In this document: piece after piece, positions 34,182 to 42,174 of the stretch | Numbering within the stretch: the stretch's first letter is position 1 | Layout: every line of letters starts with the position of its first letter | Assembly (NCBI GenBank): GCA_013285645.1 | Contig: JABDHJ010000012.1 | Coordinates: 1 to 64,000, forward strand | Source of the DNA: Verrucomicrobiota bacterium | Lineage (GTDB): Bacteria > Verrucomicrobiota > Verrucomicrobiia > Methylacidiphilales > UBA1321 | Direction of reading: 5' to 3' | Length of the DNA: 64,000 bases | Program-made: the position numbers and the translations under genes | The notes under the pieces: generated by a model | Database searches by the model: none | The model's input: only the letters and a program-made list of their open reading frames with translations | What the model was told of the DNA's origin: nothing

Positions 34182-35800
34182 TCCGAATGAAGCAGCCGGT
34201 GCGGAAGGCCATAAAAGCGCGCGCAAAGATTCCTCCAAAAATCTCTGATCGCCTTCTTCTTTTCCGCCGGGTTATACAAATGCTCCCAACCGCGATAGTC
34301 CAAGATTCGTGCGTGCAATAGCTCCAAAGCCCGACGGCGTTGAAACAGTTTTGAATGGCGCGGCAAGTCTGACCATTCAGTCGCAATGATCATACGGGGC
34401 TGACGTTTCCCTGACGTAGACCTTGCTGGGCGGGTTACGGTTATCAGCCTTACATCGGCGACCATACCGCCAGCGCCAGGGCACAGGAGGCCCTCGGGCC
34501 GCTTAAATAACCGTGAAGCGGAGGTTTCACCGAGCTCCTTTGACCGAGGTGGCAACTTAATCTTGCAATCGAGATACCTTCCTTCTCGCTTCCCGTGGTA
34601 ATCGTCGCCGAAGCGTCCAGTTTCGGGATTTGCCATTTTGGGTTCATCACTCTTCCACCGTAAAACAAAGGAGGGCTCACTTTGCCTGCTGCGCTGCTTG
34701 AGGCGAACGATAGCCCTCGCGGGTACGTTATGTTGTGGGTCACCTTTCAACGTGGTCCGGAGAGCCGCGAGGGTGCCGTAAGCCTCGATCAGGTGGGTGT
34801 AGTAACCCGCCACGGCCCACGCTGCTATTGCCTGCGGCGGCAAATCCAGCAGGGGTGATTCAGTTGGATTCCGCTTCTCGCGACCAAAATCCTCCTCGGT
34901 CAATTTCTGAGGCGCTTTAAGGATGTAGCGGGCACCTGCCCGACTAAGTTTTTCGACATGGACATAACCAACCCAACCCCGCCCTTCCATTGACTTACGC
35001 AAGCGCTCTAACCTCTTCCGCCACTCATCCTTTTTTAAGAAGCAGAGCACAGAAACGACGCAATGCGCGTGCAAATGAACCCAGACAGACCCGTCATCTT
35101 CAACGAAGAAGCAACCCTCCGTTTTCCGCAAGAGCGCAGTAAAATCCTCTTTCCCTGTTGCCCCCATAATCTGCGGATCACGCAGAACACGGCCAACATC
35201 ATTCTGAAATTTACGGAGAGTGGCGCGTAACCGCAAACCGGCATCAAGAGGTAAATCCCCAGGTGACCACAAGAGATGTCGCCCCGCATTGAATACAAAT
35301 TCCCGGGCACTCTGGCCACGCGCGCGAAACACGCTGAGGACGTAGGTTAACTGATCTTCTATCTCCCTCGTAACCCGCGAGACTACGGACGGAAAGAGCA
35401 TAAGTTTCCGCTTCACAACTGAAACGAGCACGTCTTCAAGGTTGAACAACGCTACAGAGAATACCCTAGTCTCACTCGCCACTTGCAAACACTGGGATTC
35501 CAGAACCGTAACTAGCCACTCCTCTACCTCCTCGCGACGCCGTGCCTCTGGGTCATCCGGCCTGCACACCTCCCCAATATGACGAAGCAGAGCTGCCTCT
35601 TGGGTTAACGTCTCTGGAAGTGGCAGGCCGTCCGAAGTGGCACGAGGAAGAGGAGCCTGTAACGGCGCGGTGTAGGTGCCGAAAAAGTGAACCTTGCAGC
35701 CGTCAACGAGGCCACTCTGGCCCGGATTGAGCACAACCGGATGATGAGTTATCTCAAGCGGCTTCATGTGAGCCGTCGAGAGAGAATGTTTTCTCGGCAT
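34100..35800 (-). CDS. rep: HUH-endonuclease replication protein (rolling-circle Rep-like)
   Basis: About 566 residues. The HUH metal motif is VWVHLHAHCVVSVLCFLKKD (H-x-H-x-x-V), followed by an EWRKRLERLRKSM helix and GWVGYVHVEKLSRAGARYIL, where a Tyr after the alpha helix is placed as in Rep-type nicking enzymes. Nicking by this residue would start strand-displacement replication. ATG 35800 has a GAGG six bases upstream, better than 35830. The long C-terminal part (SEPSFVLRWKSDEPKMANPE onward) has no family match. Replication of the excised circle is the likely role. Confidence 0.72.
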   Translation of the reverse strand: MPRKHSLSTAHMKPLEITHHPVVLNPGQSGLVDGCKVHFFGTYTAPLQAPLPRATSDGLPLPETLTQEAALLRHIGEVCRPDDPEARRREEVEEWLVTVLESQCLQVASETRVFSVALFNLEDVLVSVVKRKLMLFPSVVSRVTREIEDQLTYVLSVFRARGQSAREFVFNAGRHLLWSPGDLPLDAGLRLRATLRKFQNDVGRVLRDPQIMGATGKEDFTALLRKTEGCFFVEDDGSVWVHLHAHCVVSVLCFLKKDEWRKRLERLRKSMEGRGWVGYVHVEKLSRAGARYILKAPQKLTEEDFGREKRNPTESPLLDLPPQAIAAWAVAGYYTHLIEAYGTLAALRTTLKGDPQHNVPARAIVRLKQRSRQSEPSFVLRWKSDEPKMANPETGRFGDDYHGKREGRYLDCKIKLPPRSKELGETSASRLFKRPEGLLCPGAGGMVADVRLITVTRPARSTSGKRQPRMIIATEWSDLPRHSKLFQRRRALELLHARILDYRGWEHLYNPAEKKKAIRDFWRNLCARFYGLPHRLLHSDHNAVSSPEAVAAGEKISTETPTESPP

Positions 35801-35886
35801 AAGTAGCCTCGGAAGGGCTACCGCTGTCAACTTGACAAAAACGACAAACGCAACTAGGTTGCGCTTAGAAAATCAGTTAGCAGCGG

Positions 35887-35928
35887 AAGCGAAAAGCCTC
35901 TTCGGTTGAGCCCGAAGAGGCTTTTTTT
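35887..35928. terminator. Bidirectional hairpin terminator
   Basis: A 12-bp stem (AAGCCTCTTCGG with CCGAAGAGGCTT) and a 6-base loop, with T-runs on both strands. It lies just after the excisionase-like stop and separates it from rep. This is the clearest intrinsic terminator in the element. Confidence 0.85.
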
Positions 35929-35932
35929 CTTC

Positions 35933-36130
35933 TTAGAGAGGAGGTGGAACCTCTCCCTTTTTCAAACGCCGCCAACAGGCTTGAACATCGCCTCCGTCAA
36001 AAAGCACCAAGCGATGCTGCCTCCAAAATGGTTTTAACCATTCGGCCTTGACAAGCCTTCTTGCCAATTTTTCAGAGCGAAAAACTTCACTCAATTCGCC
36101 CGCCGTTACCGCCTTAAACTTACTAGCCAT
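35933..36130 (-). CDS. Excisionase-like small DNA-binding protein
   Basis: 65 residues, basic. The order VTAGELSEVFRSEKLARRLV followed by EWLKPFWRQHRLVLFDGGDV matches a winged-helix (MerR/Xis-like) layout: helix, turn, recognition helix, then a small wing. An AAAGG lies seven bases before the ATG. It sits near the right end of the element, as recombination directionality factors often do. The similarity is structural only. Confidence 0.5.
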   Translation of the reverse strand: MASKFKAVTAGELSEVFRSEKLARRLVKAEWLKPFWRQHRLVLFDGGDVQACWRRLKKGEVPPPL

Positions 36131-36150
36131 AAAGGAACCTTTCCTTTAAT

Positions 36151-36164
36151 CGAGGAGCTCCTCG
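36151..36164. promoter_or_regulatory. 14-bp palindrome before the excisionase-like gene
   Basis: CGAGGAGCTCCTCG is a perfect palindrome 21 bp upstream of the start. A second, imperfect dyad (AAAGGAA...TTTCCTTT, 36131-36147) covers the ribosome site. Either could be an operator; this is an inference from symmetry and position. Confidence 0.4.
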
Positions 36165-36439
36165 TTGAGGCCAGCTAACATATCTGCGGCGAAGACAACC
36201 GATCGGCGAACCGCTAAGCGTGCCGGGGCTACCAGGGGTCTCGGGGTTACCCGCTCCCATCTCTGGTAAGGCAACTCTAAAGGCACTACACCCAAAAGTC
36301 AATCAAAGTACGCGTCGAAGGCCTCATAGACGGATTAAGTGACACAATAGTGACAAGATAGATGCCTGTCGTTGTCCTGCGTAGACCGACCTAGTCCGAC
36401 CGGCTTTTCCCCACTAAATTTTTTTACCTCTGAAAAAGG
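36165..36439. other. Right-end non-coding region of the element
   Basis: About 275 bp without a supported frame. It contains the arm-type motif copy at 36338-36360 and a T-rich stretch (36419-36425) just outside the tRNA 3' end, which may terminate tRNA transcription. Confidence 0.5.
36338..36360. promoter_or_regulatory. Arm-type repeat, right end
   Basis: Twenty of 23 bases equal to 26111-26133 and in the same orientation, with two GTGACA hexamers. It lies about 120 bp inside the right att core, a usual distance for integrase arm or excisionase sites. Confidence 0.5.
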
Positions 36440-36524
36440 TGCCCGAGGTGGGAGTCGAACCCACACGGGGATTTCTCCCCTCAGGATTTTAAGTCCTGTA
36501 TGTCTGCCATTCCATCACTCGGGC
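36440..36524 (-). tRNA. tRNA-Leu (anticodon UAA)
   Basis: 85 nt, class II. The acceptor stem GCCCGAG pairs with CTCGGGC; the discriminator is A and CCA is not encoded. The anticodon stem CAGGA/TCCTG encloses CTTAAAA, giving anticodon UAA. A long variable arm (GGGG...CCCC) and the T arm GTGGGTTCGACTCCCAC complete it. The 3' part (from the anticodon loop or T arm on) was probably supplied by the mobile element and the 5' part by the host, since the displaced copy at 26013-26072 has another variable arm. Confidence 0.96.
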
Positions 36525-36697
36525 TATAATTGATTACGAGCAATTACGTCTGTTCTCTTATTTGGATTTAACTCCGTGCCCCTTTTTGTGCCACTGTTCG
36601 ATTGTGGAGAACGGCGCAACACCAAGTAAGGCCACGAAGAGCTTGAACGATAACAGAGCCGCCGATTAATTCCAAAGGGTCTTTGCTAATCGAAAGA

Positions 36698-36979
36698 CTA
36701 TTGACCGAAGGTTCCGTGCTTCTCCTTCATCAGGTCATTTTTAAAGATGATCGTAATGTCGGAAGCACTCGAATGATAGACGTAGGTAGTCTGCATGCCA
36801 CCGACGACGGGGATTGGCTCGGACCTGGAATCTGCGGGATCACCCAGGATGGCCCTGACTTCCGTCGGAGACATATCGGTGTGGATTTTATCGAGATTGG
36901 TTTGAGTCAACGAACTGCCGGCCATGACTCCACAGCCAACGATGAACAGGGATGCCGCAAGACAGAGATATATTTTCAT
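36698..36979 (-). CDS. BamE/SmpA-like small lipoprotein
   Basis: 93 residues. Signal MKIYLCLAASLFIVGCGVMA with a V-G-C lipobox predicts lipidation at C16. The mature part has LDKIHTDMSPTEVRAILGDP, the typical M-(S/T)-x-x-E-V-x-x-x-L-G-x-P of the BamE/SmpA fold, then TYVYHSSASDITIIFKNDLM. It is too short and divergent to be called BamE itself. It is the third gene of a tight minus-strand trio with the 47-residue and Thivi_2564-like genes. Confidence 0.68.
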   Translation of the reverse strand: MKIYLCLAASLFIVGCGVMAGSSLTQTNLDKIHTDMSPTEVRAILGDPADSRSEPIPVVGGMQTTYVYHSSASDITIIFKNDLMKEKHGTFGQ

Positions 36980-36988
36980 AGGATTTGT

Positions 36989-37132
36989 TTATTGGATGGC
37001 GATGGAGATGAGATCGCAAATTTCGTTCTTCACGTAACGGCTAAATGAGACGGCCCGGGCGCCGTTTTCCCGATACAGCCGATATCCCTTCACGAGATAG
37101 ATCATGCGAATGGCGATCAAGGTAACATCCAT
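36989..37132 (-). CDS. Hypothetical 47-residue protein
   Basis: From ATG 37132 with a CAGG seven bases upstream; basic (YLVKGYRLYRENGARAVSFS). It starts 4 bp after the small membrane protein gene ends and stops 9 bp before the BamE-like gene, so the spacing argues for translation. No family recognised. Confidence 0.45.
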   Translation of the reverse strand: MDVTLIAIRMIYLVKGYRLYRENGARAVSFSRYVKNEICDLISIAIQ

Positions 37133-37136
37133 ACGG

Positions 37137-37328
37137 TTACCTGATTTGGGGAACTTGAATGTCGCCGGTATGCCCCAGAACGCCGAACGCGGACAAGAGC
37201 CAGACGACAACGCAGATCACGACCACGATGTTGAGGATCTGTTTGATCTTCCCGTCCATCGGAATGTGGTTATTGACCAGCCAGAGGAGTACTCCGACGA
37301 CGATGAGAGTTATGATAAGGGAGATCAT
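37137..37328 (-). CDS. Thivi_2564-type small membrane protein
   Basis: 63 residues with two helices: MISLIITLIVVGVLLWLVNN and KQILNIVVVICVVVWLLSAF, separated by HIPMDGKIK. The N-N-x-I-P-M-D-x-x-I-K-x-I-L-N pattern is characteristic of this widespread family of unknown function. First gene of the trio. Confidence 0.8.
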   Translation of the reverse strand: MISLIITLIVVGVLLWLVNNHIPMDGKIKQILNIVVVICVVVWLLSAFGVLGHTGDIQVPQIR

Positions 37329-37463
37329 TTCGAGTCTTTTGTGGGATTAATTCGGGTGGTGTTGATGCAGGAGAATATCGACAGGCACGGTCAGGCACCA
37401 TGGGGTCTGTGCCCCATAAGAGTTCAGCCGTCCAGGCTTTGGAACCCTCGATGGAAATCGGAA

Positions 37464-37498
37464 CCTCAAGGCAATGATCGTCGTGCCATTGCCTGAGG
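37464..37498. terminator. Possible terminator after the 937-residue lipoprotein gene
   Basis: CCTCAAGGCAATG pairs with CATTGCCTGAGG apart from one bulged base, loop about nine bases. It lies about 110 bp past the minus-strand stop. No long T-run follows, so termination is only suggested. Confidence 0.35.
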
Positions 37499-37605
37499 CG
37501 AAATGAACCGGTCTACTCGTGATTCGGCGTCAGAAATCTGGGAACGAAAAATCGCACTTCTCCTTTAGGATATTCGCGAAATCCGTAACTGCGTTTATCT
37601 CGGAT

Positions 37606-40419
37606 TTATCGCCAGGAGCGACCGCCACCACCACCACCGCCACCCCTTGAGTATCCGCCGCCGCCGCTTCCACCCCAGCGAGAGCCACCGCCGCTATCGC
37701 CGCCGCCGCCCCAACGAGAATCTCCCCCACCGCCACCCCAACCTTGGGATTGACGATTGAGGTCCTGGTTCTGGCTCTGACCCGCATTCTGCCAGCCGTT
37801 GCTGGTCGCCTTTTGGTAGCCACCGTTTCCATCCGACTTATAAGCATTGCCACTGGAGTCCGAGTAGACGTGGTTCGAATCCGAACTGGCCGAGTTCGAA
37901 ACACCTTGTCCGTTGGTGTGGTCCCAAGACTGACTCTGGCCCGTTTTGGCATTATAGGATGAGCCTTGCTGAGTCGTGGTTCCATCCGTGCTGGTCTTGG
38001 TGCCCGACGCCGAACTGCCATCGGCCGTGGTGCCGGAACGATCGGTCTGCGAACTGTACGTGCCGTTGTAAGCGTTGCCGCTGGCCGATTTTGACGATGA
38101 CGCGCTCGCTCCAGTCTGACTGTCGTTGTATGAGCGGCTTTGATTGGCGTTCCAATTTCCATTGTACGCATTACCACTGACCGAGGTTGAACCACTGGCG
38201 CTGCGTCCCGTGCTCGGATTGTACGCGCTGCCATTTCGACCGGCATCATAGTTGCCCGTATAGGCGTTCCCCGTAACACCCCTTTCACCCTCCGCAGACG
38301 CACCTGTTGCGGGATTATACGCGGCCTTTTGTTGGCCGGCAGCATAGTTGCCCGTGTATGAATTGTAACCCGCCGCAGACCTCTGCCCGCTGTACGTTCC
38401 CGTATTGGAATTGTAGCTGCCACTCCGGCTGGCGGCGGCCCAGTTGCCGTTATAAGGATTGTAACCGGCCGCGGCATAACCGCCCCCGTGATAACCATAG
38501 GCAGTCCCGGTCGTGACTACGTGTGCGCCCCAACTATTGTAAACGCAGCCTGTATTGATCGTCGTGTTGTAAGTCGTGGTTCCCCAGCAACCCCAATGCG
38601 GCTGAAGCCACGCATCGAGAGCCACCCCTGCCGCAAACCCAAAAAGGAATCCCGCGGCACCGGCATCGGCGTAGCTCGCGCCATAGCCGTAGGTTGGCGG
38701 CGGTGCGACGTAGACCGTCGTTCCAATGTAAGGCGGATAGACGTAGCCGCTGCCATAGACCACAACTCCGCCGGGCGTCACTACCGTTCCATAGTATCCC
38801 GGCGTGTAACCGACATAGACAACCGTGTCCGTATAGCCGTAGACCTGCACGTAAGTCACATAGTGGATCGGCGAGGCAACCGGAATGGTATAGATCACCG
38901 GCGGAATGGCAGTGGCCACGACCCACGGCCCAGTCGGCACGTTGGCCACAAACCACACACCATTGGAAACCGCATAGAAAGTGGTGGGGTTGACCTGGAT
39001 CACCGGCGTGGCCGAATCCACCGCGTACTGCAAGGGAGTACCGGCGACCGGCGCGAATTGGGGCTGGTTGTTATCGTAATCAACCGTGAGCATAGCTGCC
39101 TGCCGATTAACCGTGGCCGTCTGCGGGATCGAATTGGCAATCACGGCCTCCTCGGCTTCCGGCGTGCCGGGGACCGAGACGAGGACATTGCCCTTGTCGC
39201 TGTCCGGCGGAATCTTGGCAAAGTCAGAGGGCAATTTATCACCGGGAACATAACTCCACGGCATACCTGTCAGGCTTTGAGAACTAAACCAGCGCCCAGA
39301 AATAAGCGCGTAGTAAAGTTGATTACCGATATTGAGAATGATCGCGTTGTCGCTGTTCTTCACCTGCAGCAATTGCGTGTTCGGGATCGGAACAAAACTC
39401 GGCTCACCGTTGCTTTGCAGCAACTCGGCGGGAACGGTGCTGACATAGATATCAGGCGCGGGCGGATTTTGACCCGCTGGCGGATTGATCAAGTCGATTT
39501 GCGGAATCGCTGCCGCAGCCTGCTCGACCGAGGCCAACCGGGTCGGCGCGTCGGGATCGACCGCCCACGGACCGTTGATGGAATCCGATTTAAACCAGTA
39601 ATTGAGCGCGCGTAGATAAAAGGGCCCGCCATCTGCCGCGTTCTGGACAATCAGCGCGTTGGTGTTGAAAACCCGGTTGCAATTCGTTCCGGCAAGAGGA
39701 TGCATCACGGGATTGCCTTGAACGAGAATCAGGAGCGCAGGCTCGTCGCTGAAAATAATCTGCGGCGGCGTATTCTTAACCGGCTGGCTTGCGACCTTCT
39801 TGAGGGCCTGGCCGAGCAGATATTTGTTACTGATCTGCGCCAGGGGAATGGGCATCGACTGCGCGGGTAACTTCGAAGTGAGATAAGCGACGTACTTCTG
39901 CGCATTGTCCGGCTCGGTCGGAAAATTCGACTTGGTGATGGCCATGTTCGACAACGTCACAATGCCCTCTTCCTTGTCCACGTTGGAATTAGCCGTCAGC
40001 CAGATCACGCCGAAAACGGGAGCAGGCTTGCCCGCCTCCTGAATGGAAACGGCAAAGCGCGCCTCAAAATTAAAGCCGTCCCATTTTTGAATCGCGGGCT
40101 GATAGACCATGATCGTCGCAGTGTCATCCTTGTAGGTCCGTGGCCAGTTAAACTTGCTTGCATCGATGGTCGGCGCGGGAGGTTGGGTCGTATCCGTCGC
40201 AGTTTGTGGAGTTGCGGCGGGAGCCGTCGACTGGGCCGCTTGTTGATCCGGCGCAGGCGTCTGCGGAACGGCATTCGTATCCGCTTGAGTTTTATCGCTC
40301 TCTCCGGTCTGCAGAGCCCCATTAGGCTTGGCATGGCAACCCGCCAAAAGAACGGCAGCAGAGACGACGGTGATTGCCTCAATGGCAAAGACAAAACGTG
40401 GGAAAGAAGGAGTTCTCAT
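37606..40419 (-). CDS. Large repetitive lipoprotein (carbohydrate-binding family V/XII-like)
   Basis: 937 residues. Signal with lipobox: VVSAAVLLAGCHAKPNG, lipidation at about C28. A Gln/Pro/Ala/Thr-rich spacer (30-85) is followed by a folded region of about 400 residues (FNWPRTYKDDTATIMVYQPA, VFGVIWLTANSNVD, RWFSSQSLTGMPWSYVPGDK) and a Tyr/Gly/Val-rich section (YVGYTPGYYGTVVTPGGVVV). From about residue 640 a repeat of 15-30 residues recurs (AYNGNW, AYTGNY, YNSYTGNY, YNPATG) and the end is Gly-rich with GGSRWGG blocks. Proteins of this build are annotated as carbohydrate-binding family V/XII; no carbohydrate binding is demonstrated. Follows PqiB by 87 bp. Confidence 0.75.
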   Translation of the reverse strand: MRTPSFPRFVFAIEAITVVSAAVLLAGCHAKPNGALQTGESDKTQADTNAVPQTPAPDQQAAQSTAPAATPQTATDTTQPPAPTIDASKFNWPRTYKDDTATIMVYQPAIQKWDGFNFEARFAVSIQEAGKPAPVFGVIWLTANSNVDKEEGIVTLSNMAITKSNFPTEPDNAQKYVAYLTSKLPAQSMPIPLAQISNKYLLGQALKKVASQPVKNTPPQIIFSDEPALLILVQGNPVMHPLAGTNCNRVFNTNALIVQNAADGGPFYLRALNYWFKSDSINGPWAVDPDAPTRLASVEQAAAAIPQIDLINPPAGQNPPAPDIYVSTVPAELLQSNGEPSFVPIPNTQLLQVKNSDNAIILNIGNQLYYALISGRWFSSQSLTGMPWSYVPGDKLPSDFAKIPPDSDKGNVLVSVPGTPEAEEAVIANSIPQTATVNRQAAMLTVDYDNNQPQFAPVAGTPLQYAVDSATPVIQVNPTTFYAVSNGVWFVANVPTGPWVVATAIPPVIYTIPVASPIHYVTYVQVYGYTDTVVYVGYTPGYYGTVVTPGGVVVYGSGYVYPPYIGTTVYVAPPPTYGYGASYADAGAAGFLFGFAAGVALDAWLQPHWGCWGTTTYNTTINTGCVYNSWGAHVVTTGTAYGYHGGGYAAAGYNPYNGNWAAASRSGSYNSNTGTYSGQRSAAGYNSYTGNYAAGQQKAAYNPATGASAEGERGVTGNAYTGNYDAGRNGSAYNPSTGRSASGSTSVSGNAYNGNWNANQSRSYNDSQTGASASSSKSASGNAYNGTYSSQTDRSGTTADGSSASGTKTSTDGTTTQQGSSYNAKTGQSQSWDHTNGQGVSNSASSDSNHVYSDSSGNAYKSDGNGGYQKATSNGWQNAGQSQNQDLNRQSQGWGGGGGDSRWGGGGDSGGGSRWGGSGGGGYSRGGGGGGGGRSWR

Positions 40420-40506
40420 AATGAAGCAGAGGTTTACTGGATCAGGAAATTACGAATTCTTCAAAAATCCGTCTATTGCCCTTTGGTGTTGGATTTGTTG
40501 ATCAAA

Positions 40507-42174
40507 CTACTGATTGAGCGGAATGTTGGGCTGCCATTTCAACCACGCGTCTTGAGATTGGTCCGCCAAGTCGAAAGAAGCGCCCGAGCTTGCCCGCGCG
40601 CCCATCTGCGCATTGTCCGGCGTGGCAAAAGCAACGCCGCCTGACAGCACGCTGGCCACCGACTCCGACTTGACCTGCATTCCGCCCAGCAGGCTCATGT
40701 TCGTCGTGATGCCGCTGCAATTCCAAAACTTCGTATTCGCGCGAACAAGCGGAGCGTAATCCGAAGCGATGACAATCCGTAGTTGCGCCGTCCGCCCATC
40801 CGAAGCAAGACCGCTCGTTTCAACCTGACCGACGCTAACACCGCGATAATAAACCGGTGAACCAGCAATCAGTTTCCCGATGTGCCCGGTCTTCAGCACA
40901 AGTTGCAAACCGTCCATGGGATGATACGTGCCCTCGTCCGTTTCCGTGACCGCAAAGTCCGTGCAGGGTGCGCCTTCGCCGGGTTCCAATCGGAAGAAAG
41001 GTCCCTGAACGAGATCCGGTGGCACCTGGACCGTCGAGACATTCTTGATCTGAATCTGCGGCCAGACCAGGACAACGCGCGAACTCGCCTTCGCGAGGTC
41101 TTGAAACTTCGGCGAGACCAGCACCTTGACCAGGACTCCGTTGAAATCAGGCGAGAGCTGAACGCTCACAGCCTTTCCCACGGTAAGCCCGCGATATTTC
41201 AATTCTGTCGTATCAGCCGTGATCCCCTGGCTTTGCGCCATGTGCAGGGTAAGAACCACGCCAACTCCGATGTCCGACTTGTTGATCGTCTCGGCCTCGT
41301 GCGTGATCATTTGCTGAACCGAATCGAAAAGCTGGAACTCGGTGCCTTCAGGCGCCGCGGGCGAGGTGTTCAGGAGCTCATCGGTAATTCCCAACGAAAT
41401 GCTCCCAAAGAGAATGCTGTCGAGCGATGGCGACTTGATGTTCACGCCGCTCAGCCCCATGGAAACATCCAGGCCGCTCGTATTCCAGAAGCGCGTCTCC
41501 TCCCGGATCAAACCGATGTATTCCTTGTAGATGTGAATATCGATGTGGGCCTTCTGCGCAGCCACATCGTAATTGAGCCCGACCACTTGACCCACCTGCA
41601 TCTGGCGAAACAGAATGGGTGAAGCCACGCCCACCGAAGGCATCTTGTTGCAGGTCAGCCGCAGAAACATATCGGGAGACATCGGGTCTCGTCCGTCGGG
41701 ATGACTCAACCCGATAAACTTCGTCGTCGGCTTGCCCTTGCCGCCCGTGACGATCTCGATGTAATTTCCGCTGATCAGGGTATCAAGACCGGAAATGCCA
41801 CTGAGGCTGATTTGCGGGTGCACAATCCAGAATTCTGAATCGGACAGGGCCAGGTTATTTGCCGAGCGATCGAGCTGAGCCTCAACCACGACCGACTTGA
41901 AGTCCTCGCTCAGCTTGACCTTTTGCACGAGCCCGACTTTGACTCCGTGATAGTGAAGCTCGCTCTTTCCCGGGACCAAGCCCTGTGAAGCATCGAAGGT
42001 AATCTCGATGGTGCTGCCCTGCGCCTCGATCGTCTGGTAAAAAAGATAAGCCGTCAGCGCCACGGCGGCGACAGGCACCAGCCAGAAGAAGGCAAAGCCC
42101 TTGTGAACGCGAGGTTTCGTTTCCCGCGGCGACGCGGTTGTGGTGTCAATTGATGGCGTGGGTTGCATGTGCAT
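40507..42174 (-). CDS. pqiB: Intermembrane transport protein PqiB (MCE domains)
   Basis: 555 residues. One N-terminal membrane helix (FAFFWLVPVAAVALTAYLFY), then MCE-type domains: first LVPGKSELHYHGVKVGLVQK, second SPILFRQMQVGQVVGLNYDV, third AGSPVYYRGVSVGQVETSGL, plus TTELKYRGLTVGKAVSVQLS. Proteins of this build form stacked hexameric tunnels across the periplasm for lipid movement, anchored by a PqiA partner. ATG 42174 (or 42168) overlaps the pqiA end. The original frame to 42249 is rejected because it lies within pqiA. Confidence 0.9.
   Translation of the reverse strand: MHMQPTPSIDTTTASPRETKPRVHKGFAFFWLVPVAAVALTAYLFYQTIEAQGSTIEITFDASQGLVPGKSELHYHGVKVGLVQKVKLSEDFKSVVVEAQLDRSANNLALSDSEFWIVHPQISLSGISGLDTLISGNYIEIVTGGKGKPTTKFIGLSHPDGRDPMSPDMFLRLTCNKMPSVGVASPILFRQMQVGQVVGLNYDVAAQKAHIDIHIYKEYIGLIREETRFWNTSGLDVSMGLSGVNIKSPSLDSILFGSISLGITDELLNTSPAAPEGTEFQLFDSVQQMITHEAETINKSDIGVGVVLTLHMAQSQGITADTTELKYRGLTVGKAVSVQLSPDFNGVLVKVLVSPKFQDLAKASSRVVLVWPQIQIKNVSTVQVPPDLVQGPFFRLEPGEGAPCTDFAVTETDEGTYHPMDGLQLVLKTGHIGKLIAGSPVYYRGVSVGQVETSGLASDGRTAQLRIVIASDYAPLVRANTKFWNCSGITTNMSLLGGMQVKSESVASVLSGGVAFATPDNAQMGARASSGASFDLADQSQDAWLKWQPNIPLNQ

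Larger units (their letters stand above)
26056..36498. mobile_element. Integrative mobilisable element in tRNA-Leu(UAA)
   Basis: About 10.4 kb bounded by tRNA-Leu-derived repeats. It carries a tyrosine integrase next to the left end, cargo of unknown function at 27.7-31 kb, a leftward mobilisation operon (31.4-34 kb), a HUH Rep protein (34.1-35.8 kb) and an excisionase-like gene near the right end. Near-identical 23-bp motifs lie just inside both ends (26111-26133 and 36338-36360). There is no VirB/VirD4-type machinery, so transfer would depend on a helper. Boundaries are given at the outer edges of the shared anticodon-loop core. Confidence 0.88.

Noticed and set aside
37530-38498. 322-codon minus-strand frame overlapping the repetitive lipoprotein gene
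   Set aside because: Different frame of the same repeats; Arg/Thr/Pro-rich low complexity and no start signal. The lipoprotein frame has signal, lipobox and a folded domain.
37606-38500. Periodic DNA that might be a CRISPR array
   Set aside because: The repetition is protein repeats of variable length in one long frame, not regular DNA repeats with unique spacers. No cas gene is in the window.
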